A stretch of DNA of 64,000 bases from an uncultured Alkaliphilus sp. (GTDB lineage Bacteria; Bacillota; Clostridia; Peptostreptococcales; Natronincolaceae). The notes beneath the pieces are model-generated. The model did not search any database. It saw nothing but the letters and a program-made list of their open reading frames with translations, and was not told the origin of the DNA. A program made the position numbers and the translations under genes. The stretch covers positions 62,001-126,000 of the forward strand of contig CALJEQ010000015.1 of the NCBI GenBank assembly GCA_938074565.1, written 5' to 3'. Within the stretch, counting starts at the first letter, position 1. Every line of letters begins with the position of its first letter. Below, piece after piece: positions 18,806-28,019 of this stretch.

Positions 18806-19273
18806 AATTTGTTTCCCCCTTAGAATTATTTAAGCGATTTTTTTAATTATTCATTGAAATTCTAACATAAAGCTAAGCATATCTCCAATTGTATCTATCT
18901 ATAGTAATATACTAAATCATTTGTTTCATCTATCTATATTATAACTATTTATATTAACAAATTGTTAAATTTAAGTTTTGTTTATAATAAATAGTAAATG
19001 TTCTTTCTTTAAATAGTAGGTTTATGTTGTTACATATACTGCTATACTATCTAAACAAGAAGGATTATTGAATTTTTTGCCGAATAAATGAGTAGAGATT
19101 ATTAAGTATACCTATTCTTAGTTACTGATCCTTAGTTTATAGTAAAGAGAACTGCAAAGTTAAAAGGGTTTTCTCTTTTTTTGCGGTTTTTTATTTGTAT
19201 TATTATGGCAATAATATATATTATAAGTTTCGTTATAGGAACTATTTTTAAATAAATATTCGGAGGTGTACAA

Positions 19274-20620
19274 ATGAAAATACTTTACTTTGATTGTTTT
19301 TCTGGTATAAGTGGTGATATGTTTCTTGGCGCTATGTTGGATATTGGTGTAAAAGAAGACTATTTAAGACAACAACTAAACTTATTAAATGTTTCTGGTT
19401 ACCAACTAGATATATACCAAGATCAACGAAAAGGCATAACTGGAACTAAAGCTAAAGTAACCTTAGTAAATGACCATGATGAACATAATCATAATCACCA
19501 TGATGAACATCACCACAACCACCATCATGAACATCATCACAACCACCATCATGAACATCACCACAACCACGATCATGAACATCACTACAACCACGATCAT
19601 GAGCACCATCATGAACATCATGACAGAAATCTTTATAATATCACCGAACTCATTAATAACAGTGCCCTTAATTCAAATATTAAAAACCTTAGTATTAAAA
19701 TGTTTAAACACATCGCAGAAGCAGAGGCTAAAATACATGGTAAAACCATAGAAGATGTTCATTTCCATGAGGTGGGTGCTATTGATTCCATTATTGATAT
19801 AGTTGGTGCTGCCATTTGTATTGATTATATAAAAGTTAATAAAATTATATTCTCTACCATCGCAGTTGGTGGTGGCTTTGTCCACTGTGCCCACGGTAAA
19901 TTTCCAGTTCCTGCACCTGCAACTGTAGAAATATTAAAAGGTATTAAAATTACCTCTGGTGACGTTGAGAAAGAACTAACTACCCCTACTGGTGCAGCCA
20001 TCGTTAAAGTTATTGCCAATGAATTTACCAACAGTAAAAATTTCACAATAAGTAAAATAGGTTATGGTATCGGTCATCGTGACAACCCTATTCCAAATGT
20101 ATTACGGGTTTTTGTGGGAGAAGTTGAAGATTCCTTAAATAATACCCCCTACTATCTTAAAGAAAGTGCAAAGGTTATAGAGTGTAATATTGATGATGGA
20201 AACCCTGAAATCTACCCCTATGTAATAGAACAACTCTTTGATGCAGGTGCAATGGATGTATGGCTTACCCCCATAGTTATGAAAAAGGGTAGATCTGCAC
20301 TTACCATTAGCGTAATGTGTCATCAAGAACTTGTAAATAAAATGACTGAAATACTATTCTTTGAAACCTCCACCATTGGTGTGCGTACCTATGATGTAGA
20401 TAAAGTAATGTTAAAAAGAAATTTTATAACCATTAACACCCCTTATGGTGAGGTTGTTTTTAAAACCACTACCTCTGGTGATAATGATATAAGATTTAAG
20501 CCAGAATATGAAGATTGTAAAAGGATTGCCAGCACCCATAATATTCCTCTTAATAAAGTTTATGAACTAGTAAATAAATTATTTAAATCTCCAAATACAA
20601 CTAAAAAAGAACATAAGTAA
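19274..20620 (+). CDS. larC: nickel pincer cofactor biosynthesis protein LarC, single uninterrupted ORF with His-rich insert
   Basis: MKILYFDCFSGISGDMFLGAMLDIGV; HFHEVGAIDSIIDIVGA; followed by larB. Confidence 0.93.
   Translation: MKILYFDCFSGISGDMFLGAMLDIGVKEDYLRQQLNLLNVSGYQLDIYQDQRKGITGTKAKVTLVNDHDEHNHNHHDEHHHNHHHEHHHNHHHEHHHNHDHEHHYNHDHEHHHEHHDRNLYNITELINNSALNSNIKNLSIKMFKHIAEAEAKIHGKTIEDVHFHEVGAIDSIIDIVGAAICIDYIKVNKIIFSTIAVGGGFVHCAHGKFPVPAPATVEILKGIKITSGDVEKELTTPTGAAIVKVIANEFTNSKNFTISKIGYGIGHRDNPIPNVLRVFVGEVEDSLNNTPYYLKESAKVIECNIDDGNPEIYPYVIEQLFDAGAMDVWLTPIVMKKGRSALTISVMCHQELVNKMTEILFFETSTIGVRTYDVDKVMLKRNFITINTPYGEVVFKTTTSGDNDIRFKPEYEDCKRIASTHNIPLNKVYELVNKLFKSPNTTKKEHK
19480..19625 (+). 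repeat. 24-bp tandem repeats encoding His-rich segment of LarC
   Basis: Repeats of catcatgaacatcaccacaaccac encoding HHEHHHNH units. Confidence 0.85.
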
Positions 20621-20667
20621 GCAATATAATTCTTTCAATTAATAGTATACATAATAAGTTAGACGAG

Positions 20668-21423
20668 GTGTTATTCATGAATGTAGATGATTTAAAAATA
20701 TTATTACAAAAAGTTAGAGAAGATAAAATTACTATTGATGATGCAGTATTAAACTTAAAACAACTGCCTTTTCAAGACTTAGGATTTGCAAAGATAGACC
20801 ATCATAGGGAATTGAGACAAGGGTATCCAGAAATAATTTATTGTTCTGGTAAAACCACTGAACATGTTGTAGAAATTGTAAAGTCAATGATAGAAAGAGG
20901 TAGTAATATTTTAGGCACACGGGCCACTGAAGAAATGTATCAAGAGATTAAAAAGTTTTACCAAGATGTTATTTACCATCCCTTGGCGAAAACAATAACT
21001 ATTAAACAAAAAGAACTGCCCACTCAATCCTCCTATATCGTTGTTGTCACAGGTGGAACGTCTGATATTGCTGTTGCAGAAGAAGCTGCTATTACAGCAG
21101 AAATATTAGGTAATTCAGTGGAACGGGTTTATGATGTTGGTGTAGCTGGAATACACCGTTTATTTGCCCATCTTGATATAATAAGAGGTGCTAAAGTAGT
21201 TATAGCTGTGGCTGGAATGGAGGGGGCACTGGGTAGTGTCATTGGTGGACTTGTTGATAAACCCGTTATCGCAGTTCCCACCAGTATAGGTTATGGTGCA
21301 AACTTTGGTGGATTATCAGCCCTATTATCCATGCTTAATAGTTGCTCCAGTGGGACAGCAGTGGTTAACATTGATAATGGATTTGGTGCAGGTTATATGG
21401 CAAGTATGATTAATCATTTATAA
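20668..21423 (+). CDS. larB: nickel pincer cofactor biosynthesis protein LarB
   Basis: GFAKIDHHRELRQGYPEIIYCSGKT...VVVTGGTSDIAVAEEAAITAEILGN...AGMEGALGSVIGGLVDKPVIAVPTSIGYGANFGG. Confidence 0.93.
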   Translation: MLFMNVDDLKILLQKVREDKITIDDAVLNLKQLPFQDLGFAKIDHHRELRQGYPEIIYCSGKTTEHVVEIVKSMIERGSNILGTRATEEMYQEIKKFYQDVIYHPLAKTITIKQKELPTQSSYIVVVTGGTSDIAVAEEAAITAEILGNSVERVYDVGVAGIHRLFAHLDIIRGAKVVIAVAGMEGALGSVIGGLVDKPVIAVPTSIGYGANFGGLSALLSMLNSCSSGTAVVNIDNGFGAGYMASMINHL

Positions 21424-21673
21424 GGGATTATCTATTTTATAGTAAACTTAGATTTATATTAATTCAAAAATGAACCTTTACTGCATAAATTAAAATGACA
21501 AATTGACAAATTGTATAAAAATACAAGATATTTGTCATTTCCCAATGGAGGAATCAGGTTTCGTAAATTTGCGAATATAAATTAATGAATATTCGATTAT
21601 GTAATTCCCTCTATTATTAATAACAAATAATAAAATATCATAAATAAAAAATATATTACACAAAATCAAAATA

Positions 21674-21714
21674 AAAAGTCCTGTAAAAAACATGTTACAG
21701 GATTTTTTATTTTG
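21674..21714. terminator. bidirectional intrinsic terminator
   Basis: AAAAAGTCCTGTAA-N8-TTACAGGATTTTTT. Confidence 0.75.
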
Positions 21715-21811
21715 ATTTCTATCTTTTAATTCTTTTATCTTTTAATACTTTTAATACTCTAATTCTGAACAATTTAATTTACTGAATATTTATATTGTTT
21801 AGAATTTTCTA

Positions 21812-21840
21812 TTGACTTAATTTTAATTGCCTGCTAAAAT
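21812..21840 (+). promoter_or_regulatory. sigma-A-like promoter upstream of T-box
   Basis: TTGACT-N17-TAAAAT. Confidence 0.7.
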
Positions 21841-21864
21841 ATATTTAGATTAAATATATTAATG

Positions 21865-22112
21865 CTATGAGGGAGACAGGTATTCTGATAGACAGTCTTA
21901 GAGAGTCGGTGCTGGCTGAAAACCGATACTGTTTACTAAATACAAATCACTCCTGAGCAGTGTCTTTGAAACTAATTTCATCAGTAAAAGACACCGACTT
22001 GCCTCGATAAAGGCATAGGTTTTAAAAACCAAGAGAGGCATAGTAATTATGCAAATTAGGTGGTACCACGGGTAAAACTCGTCCTAGAATAAATTTTCTA
22101 AGGACTTTTTTT
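21865..22112 (+). promoter_or_regulatory. T-box leader, specifier codon probably ATC (Ile) at 21946-21948
   Basis: gagagtcggtgctggctgaaaaccga stem I; ATCACTCCTGAGC; ggtggtaccacgg T-box; terminator GTCCTaga..tctaAGGACTTTTTTT. UGGU in the bulge fits an A73 tRNA such as tRNA-Ile. Confidence 0.9.
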
Positions 22113-22153
22113 ATTTTCTAAACAATAATGAATTATATTGAGGAGGAATTATT

Positions 22154-22351
22154 ATGTATAATGAAAAGAAAAGAGATTCTAGTAAGTTCGGAAAAGTTTG
22201 TAGTTTTTCAGTTGAAAAAAGAGGATGTGTAGATCAAAAAAACAAATTTAACTTTAATAGAAAAAAAGCATCTAATATTGAAAAAAACAATTATACACCT
22301 GTTATGAATTTTTTCGGGACAGGAGCAGTTAAAGAAGACTCTTTATGGTAG
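22154..22351 (+). CDS. orphan 65-aa protein under T-box control
   Basis: RBS gaggaggaatt; ORF MYNEKKRDSSKFGKVCSFSVEKRGCVDQ...; followed by own terminator. Confidence 0.65.
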   Translation: MYNEKKRDSSKFGKVCSFSVEKRGCVDQKNKFNFNRKKASNIEKNNYTPVMNFFGTGAVKEDSLW

Positions 22352-22361
22352 TAGACATTAA

Positions 22362-22402
22362 TAAACGTGCTATATTTGCTTAACCTACAAATATAGCACG
22401 TT
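22362..22402. terminator. intrinsic terminator
   Basis: AACGTGCTATATTTG-N9-CAAATATAGCACGTT. Confidence 0.75.
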
Positions 22403-22415
22403 ATTATAAAAAAAT

Positions 22416-24746
22416 TTAGTTTCCTTTATAATTTACCATTAATCTAATAAAAGCCTTCACCAAATAAGGATCAAATTGTGTTCCTGCACAGTTATTAATT
22501 TCTTCTAAAGCCGCTTTATGACTTCTTGCCTTTTGGTACACCTGATCATTAGTGATTGTTTCATATGCATCAACAATGGTTAATATACGTGATAATAATG
22601 GTATTTCTTCCCCACTTAACCCATTTGGATAACCCTTACCATCCCATCTTTCATGATGGAATAAAATGCACTTGGCTATATGAAATAAATCTGGTGATGA
22701 CTCGGCTATACGATACCCAATTTCACTATGTCTCTTCATATCTTCCCATTCTTCAATGGTTAATTTACCTGGCTTATTAAGTATTTTATCTGGTATAGCT
22801 ATTTTGCCTATGTCATGCAATACAGCCAATAATCCTAAATCACTTATTTCATCATCACTTAATTTCATTTCTTTTGCCAGCATAAAACCATATTTTTTAA
22901 TTCGTTCACAATGTTCCTTTGTTTCATGATCTTTAGATATTAACGTTTTTTGTAGTGATGAAATGATATGACTCCTAACACTTTTACTTTTTAAAAGTTT
23001 GTTTCTATACATTCTTTCTTCTGATTCTTTAATAATTTGACTAATCTCTTCTTCTTCTAAATTTTTAGTGGCATAACCTAATGAAATACTAATTTTAATT
23101 GGATCTTCTTCTGCTTCAACACATAATGCCTTTATCCTTTCACATATTTCCTTTGCCTTTTTTTCATTCGTTTTAGGAAGGATAATGGCAAATTCATCAC
23201 CACCCCATCGAGCTACAATATCTTCTTTTCTACAAGCCTTTTTCATGATTTCTGCTATTTTAATTAAGAGTCTATCACCTTCAAGGTGTCCAAATACATC
23301 ATTAGTGATCTTTAATCCATTAACATCCCCTATAATGATTGAAAGGGGTAATTGACGACTTGTATTTAATTGTACTAGTGCTTCTTCAAAATATGCCCTA
23401 TTATACAACCCCGTTAATTTGTCATGAAAGCTTAAATAGGTTATCCTATTTTCAGATTCTTTACGTTCTGTTATATCAGTATAAATACCGTGTATCCCTA
23501 TAATTCTATCATTTACAATAGTTGGGCCTCCTCTAATTGAAACTGGAACCAATTGCCCCCCCTTACTTTTACGAACTGTTTCTAATTCTATATTTTTATG
23601 ATCTATTATCCTTTTACTTAACCGTTTTGCTTCGTCTAATAATTTATTGTCTGTAATTAATTCATCTAAATTTTTACCTTTACACTCTTCTAATTCATAA
23701 CCGAACAATTCAATAAATCGCTGATTAATGTTTATTATATTTCCTTCTATATCCATGTGTACAATTGCATCAGGTGAATAATTAAATAAAGATTCTAATA
23801 TTTTCTTCTGATGTACTATTTCTTCCCGATCTCTTTTTCTTTCACGGGTATCAGTATAAATTACATAACCACCAACCACCTCGTCATTAATAATAATTGG
23901 CGCTCCCCTCAATACAACATTTATCTTATTATGATTTTTATCGTACCGAACTATATCATGGTACAATATGGTTTTGCCCATTAATATTTCATAAGAACCA
24001 TACTGAGTTATATTATTTAGAGGGTCCACAACTTCATTGATACTTTTTCCCATTATTTCTTCAAGTGTATATCCAAACAACTTTGTAAATTCATTATTGA
24101 TGGAGGTAATTTGATGATTTTTATCAATTCGTGCAATAGCGTCAGGACTATTATTAAATAAACACTCTAAAGATTTTTTTTGAAGTGTTAGTTTTTCATT
24201 TCCTTCCAATACCCAAGCATATCTTAAATCACTCATTATTAGTGCTTCTTCTAAATCTACTTCCTTTTCTTTTAAACAATTATAATTAGTTCTTAATTCG
24301 TCCTCTATTTTTGCTAATTTTTCTAAGGAATCTTCTAATTCTTTATTAATTATTTGAATTTCCATTTCCCTTTCTCTTAACCTTTGCTCTGATTCTTTTC
24401 TTCCTGTAACGTCTGAAATGATAATAATTATCTTTTCCCTATGTAATATCATTCTTATTTCAAAATAATATCTTTTATTCTGTATAAGTAGATCACATTC
24501 AAATGTCTCAACTTCCATATGATAAATTAATTTTTCTATATAAAATAAGAATATTTCAGCAATACCACTTGGAAGTATTTCATTTATTTTTTTTCCTGCA
24601 AATTGTTGATTACTTGGTTTAAATAGTATAGAAGATGTAACAATATCAATACATTCACCATTTAAATTGAAAACATATACACCATCTGTTATTTCTTTTA
24701 ATATATCTACTAACTCTTCCTTCGGAACTTTGTTTTTTTCCTCCAT
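22416..24746 (-). CDS. multi-PAS GGDEF + HD-GYP c-di-GMP signalling protein
   Basis: Three PAS-like regions; ARWGGDEFAIILPKT; HDIGKIAIPDKIL...HHERWDGKGYPNGL. Confidence 0.93.
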   Translation of the reverse strand: MEEKNKVPKEELVDILKEITDGVYVFNLNGECIDIVTSSILFKPSNQQFAGKKINEILPSGIAEIFLFYIEKLIYHMEVETFECDLLIQNKRYYFEIRMILHREKIIIIISDVTGRKESEQRLREREMEIQIINKELEDSLEKLAKIEDELRTNYNCLKEKEVDLEEALIMSDLRYAWVLEGNEKLTLQKKSLECLFNNSPDAIARIDKNHQITSINNEFTKLFGYTLEEIMGKSINEVVDPLNNITQYGSYEILMGKTILYHDIVRYDKNHNKINVVLRGAPIIINDEVVGGYVIYTDTRERKRDREEIVHQKKILESLFNYSPDAIVHMDIEGNIININQRFIELFGYELEECKGKNLDELITDNKLLDEAKRLSKRIIDHKNIELETVRKSKGGQLVPVSIRGGPTIVNDRIIGIHGIYTDITERKESENRITYLSFHDKLTGLYNRAYFEEALVQLNTSRQLPLSIIIGDVNGLKITNDVFGHLEGDRLLIKIAEIMKKACRKEDIVARWGGDEFAIILPKTNEKKAKEICERIKALCVEAEEDPIKISISLGYATKNLEEEEISQIIKESEERMYRNKLLKSKSVRSHIISSLQKTLISKDHETKEHCERIKKYGFMLAKEMKLSDDEISDLGLLAVLHDIGKIAIPDKILNKPGKLTIEEWEDMKRHSEIGYRIAESSPDLFHIAKCILFHHERWDGKGYPNGLSGEEIPLLSRILTIVDAYETITNDQVYQKARSHKAALEEINNCAGTQFDPYLVKAFIRLMVNYKGN

Positions 24747-24895
24747 ATTATCACCCCAACAAATTTAGTTCATCATTAATGTATATATATTAACAAATTT
24801 CTTATTAGATTGATACCCTTATTTTTATCTTTTAATTATTTTTTTACAAAATTCTGAAAAAATCCCCAAGAAACAACATTAGGGATTTTTTTGCA

Positions 24896-25330
24896 TTATT
24901 TTTCTATTATTCTTATAGCACCTCTAAACTTTCTCCAATGCCTCTCCATTAAATCGATGGTAAAACCTCTTCTTGGTGACATATGCACAAATTCTTTACT
25001 ATTCACCATAATCCCAGTATGGGTTATTATATTCTTTTTTATTGTGAAATACACTAAGTCTAGAGTTTGTAATTCATCTAACTCTACTTCTCTTCCACCA
25101 AGTTGTTTAATTCCTCGAATATAGCGCTCTGGATCTTCTATAAACCAATTTAGTGAAATATCTTCCCCGTCTCCACTTGGTATATTAATACCAAATTCTT
25201 TATAAAACAACACCATAAACCCCAAACAATCTAAACCTTCCTCTAAAGACCGTCCATTGTGGACAAATCTTACATCTCTATATTTATATATTAATTCTAT
25301 TATTTTATCCCTATAATTGTTTTCATCCAT
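24896..25330 (-). CDS. NlpC/P60-like cysteine peptidase, no signal peptide
   Basis: GLDCLGFMVLFYKEFGI ... ITHTGIMVNSKEFVHMSPRRG. Confidence 0.65.
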   Translation of the reverse strand: MDENNYRDKIIELIYKYRDVRFVHNGRSLEEGLDCLGFMVLFYKEFGINIPSGDGEDISLNWFIEDPERYIRGIKQLGGREVELDELQTLDLVYFTIKKNIITHTGIMVNSKEFVHMSPRRGFTIDLMERHWRKFRGAIRIIEK

Positions 25331-25632
25331 ACTTGTTCCCTCCCAGATAACTTAAAATAACTTTTTATTATTTTATGCAGTGGCAGTAAACAAGTGCTAA
25401 CAGTTATATATTCAGTAATAATAGAATTAATACATTTAAAATAAATTGTGATATGAGATATAACTAAATTCATAAACAAGAATAATGTATATAAAAAAAC
25501 CCAGCATTTGTTCCATGAAATACTGGTTATTTCTATTTTCTAATGAAGTATATTTATAATTAATACTTTCTAAACCAATTTTTTACCTTAATATTTTTCT
25601 ACTTAATACTTTTTATTTAATTTTTTTTACCT

Positions 25633-26334
25633 TTAATCCCCTACTAATGCATTGTTTATAATGTCTACAATATCTTTTTTATAATCATTAATAAAAAAGT
25701 GTCCACCTTCAAATGTATATAAAGTACATTGATTATCTGTTAATTTTTCCCATTCATCAGCAATAGACAAAGGTGCGTGGGGATCTTCTTTACCTATAAA
25801 AACTGACATTGGGCAATTAAATACTTCTAATTGTCGTTCCGCTCCATACTCATATTCCTCTATTAATCTAATATCTGCCCTCAAAACAGGTAAAAATAGT
25901 TCTAACAAATCACTGTTTTCAAAGAGCGACATTGGAGTTCCTTCATATTTTTTAATTGCTTCTTTAAACTCTTGCAAAGGAAGTTTATGGGTCATGTTTC
26001 CTCTTCTTCTTGCATGGGGGGCAATCCCCCCTGAAGCAAACACATGAACTGGTTCACTTTGGATTTTCTTTAATTTCATTCCTAATTCATAAACCAATAG
26101 ACTTCCCATACTATGTCCAAAAAGAGCATAAGGCTCATCATCCAACTGCGTTTGAATATAATTATAAATATCCTCTACAGCCTCATTAACATCATTATAA
26201 AGGGGTACATCATTCCGTTTTCCTCTACCAGCCAGTTCCACTGGACAAAGTTCAATTGATGGGTTCAAGCTCTTTTTCCACTTAGTATAATAGGAAGCAG
26301 AGCTTCCAGCAAAAGGTAAGCAAAATAGCTTCAT
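25633..26334 (-). CDS. type II thioesterase (alpha/beta hydrolase)
   Basis: LFCLPFAGSSASYYTKWKK; FGHSMGSLL; FEGGHFFI. Confidence 0.9.
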   Translation of the reverse strand: MKLFCLPFAGSSASYYTKWKKSLNPSIELCPVELAGRGKRNDVPLYNDVNEAVEDIYNYIQTQLDDEPYALFGHSMGSLLVYELGMKLKKIQSEPVHVFASGGIAPHARRRGNMTHKLPLQEFKEAIKKYEGTPMSLFENSDLLELFLPVLRADIRLIEEYEYGAERQLEVFNCPMSVFIGKEDPHAPLSIADEWEKLTDNQCTLYTFEGGHFFINDYKKDIVDIINNALVGD

Positions 26335-26432
26335 TTCTAAAACCTCTTTCCTTATTTATTTACAGATAAAACTTATTAAATACAAAACTATAACGTTATT
26401 GTATCATATCTTTTAGAAATTTTATTATTAAT

Positions 26433-27134
26433 TTAAATAACAATTAGTGTTTTGTTGATTAAGTCTACAATTGATTTTATATTGTCATGAATAAAAAAAT
26501 GACCACCTTCAAACGTAATTACCTTCAATTCATTGGAAGTTATTTTTCTCCATTCTTCCACTATATAGGCTGGTATTAATTTATCTTCATTACCGTATAA
26601 TGCAGTTACAGGGCAATTAAACTGTTGTATTAATCTTCCTTTGTCAAAATCATACTCTTCAACAAGTCTTACATCGTTTCTTAATGTTGGTATATATAGT
26701 TCGATTAATTCTTTATACTGAAAAAACTTTTTTGGTGTTCCCTCATAGTTTAACATTAGATTAATAAATTCTTCTTGAGGTAATTTATGTCTGAAACTTT
26801 TTTTACGAGCATGGGGTGCTACACCAGCTGAAGCGAAGTAATGAACTGGTTCACCATACATTTCTTTTATTTTCACACCTAATTCATAGGCTAATAAACT
26901 CCCCATACTATGTCCAAATAAAGCATAGGGTTCATTATTCTTTAACTCCAGTTGTATCTGCTGATATAAATCTTCTATCACATCATTTAAATCCTTGTAG
27001 AGTGGTTCTCCATACCGTCTGCCCCTACTGGCTAATTCCAATGGGCATAATTTAATAGAGCTATGTAAATGCTTTTTCCACTTAGTATAATAGGCTGCCG
27101 AGCCCCCTGCATAAGGTATACAAAATAACTTCAT
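26433..27134 (-). CDS. type II thioesterase paralogue
   Basis: LFCIPYAGGSAAYYTKWKK; FGHSMGSLL; FEGGHFFI; clear paralogue of the preceding gene. Confidence 0.9.
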   Translation of the reverse strand: MKLFCIPYAGGSAAYYTKWKKHLHSSIKLCPLELASRGRRYGEPLYKDLNDVIEDLYQQIQLELKNNEPYALFGHSMGSLLAYELGVKIKEMYGEPVHYFASAGVAPHARKKSFRHKLPQEEFINLMLNYEGTPKKFFQYKELIELYIPTLRNDVRLVEEYDFDKGRLIQQFNCPVTALYGNEDKLIPAYIVEEWRKITSNELKVITFEGGHFFIHDNIKSIVDLINKTLIVI

Positions 27135-27198
27135 TCACCTAACCCCTTCTTTCCATTAAATAATAACTACCCATCTCTTTCCTCTATTGTACCATTAG

Positions 27199-27939
27199 CT
27201 ACTTAGTGTTACTTATTATTTGACATTCATAAGGCAATAAAGTACTTATCACTTGCTTATATAGTTCATTAATACTAATAAAACTCACCTCATCTGGAAT
27301 AGCATTTTCATCATTTGTGCAGAGGGCCATTTTGTAGCAAGGATCTATATTATACATTTTAAAATAATAATTTGTATAAATTTCTTCTGGATAAAGGGTA
27401 ATTTTTTTTCCCTCATTATTTATAGAAAAAGAAAAAGAATCTAATGGCATACTTAAACCTTTTCCAATAGCTTTAATAAAACTTTCTTTTAAAGACCATA
27501 GTTGAAAAAAATAACTTAATTGTTGAGATTCAGCCTTATCCATTAAGTCATTATATTCCCGCTCTGAAAAAAAACGTTTTGCGATATTCATTTCCATAGG
27601 TTTAATTTGTTCAACATCTACACCAATAGGCGTATTGTGCTGTGCCATTATTACCCAGTCACCTGAATGAGATACATTAAAATGATAATCTTTAATGTCC
27701 TTTAAATAAGGTTTTCCATATTGATTAGTTTCAAATGCAATTTCCCTATTTGATATGCCTAACTTTTTACAGATTTGCCAACGCACTAATATCTCTGCCA
27801 ACAAAGATCGTTTAAGATCATCATAATGATAAAACCGCTTAATTCTAGCCTGTTTTTCATGGGATATATAATTTTTCAATATATTAATTTCTTCAGTTGA
27901 TTGTTGCTGATTAATATTTATAGCAAATAATTCTATCAT
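27199..27939 (-). CDS. Sfp-type 4'-phosphopantetheinyl transferase
   Basis: IGVDVEQIKPM and FFQLWSLKESFIKAIGKGL motifs. Confidence 0.93.
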   Translation of the reverse strand: MIELFAININQQQSTEEINILKNYISHEKQARIKRFYHYDDLKRSLLAEILVRWQICKKLGISNREIAFETNQYGKPYLKDIKDYHFNVSHSGDWVIMAQHNTPIGVDVEQIKPMEMNIAKRFFSEREYNDLMDKAESQQLSYFFQLWSLKESFIKAIGKGLSMPLDSFSFSINNEGKKITLYPEEIYTNYYFKMYNIDPCYKMALCTNDENAIPDEVSFISINELYKQVISTLLPYECQIISNTK

Positions 27940-28019
27940 ATAGTTATCAAATCCTATCTTTAATTTATAAATATCCTTCTATAAAAAACAATATAATCTA
28001 CTAAAAAAGATTTTTATTA

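Noticed and set aside
19470-19751. 93-aa ORF MTMMNIIIITMMNITTTT...
   Set aside because: Alternate frame of the His-rich larC repeat.
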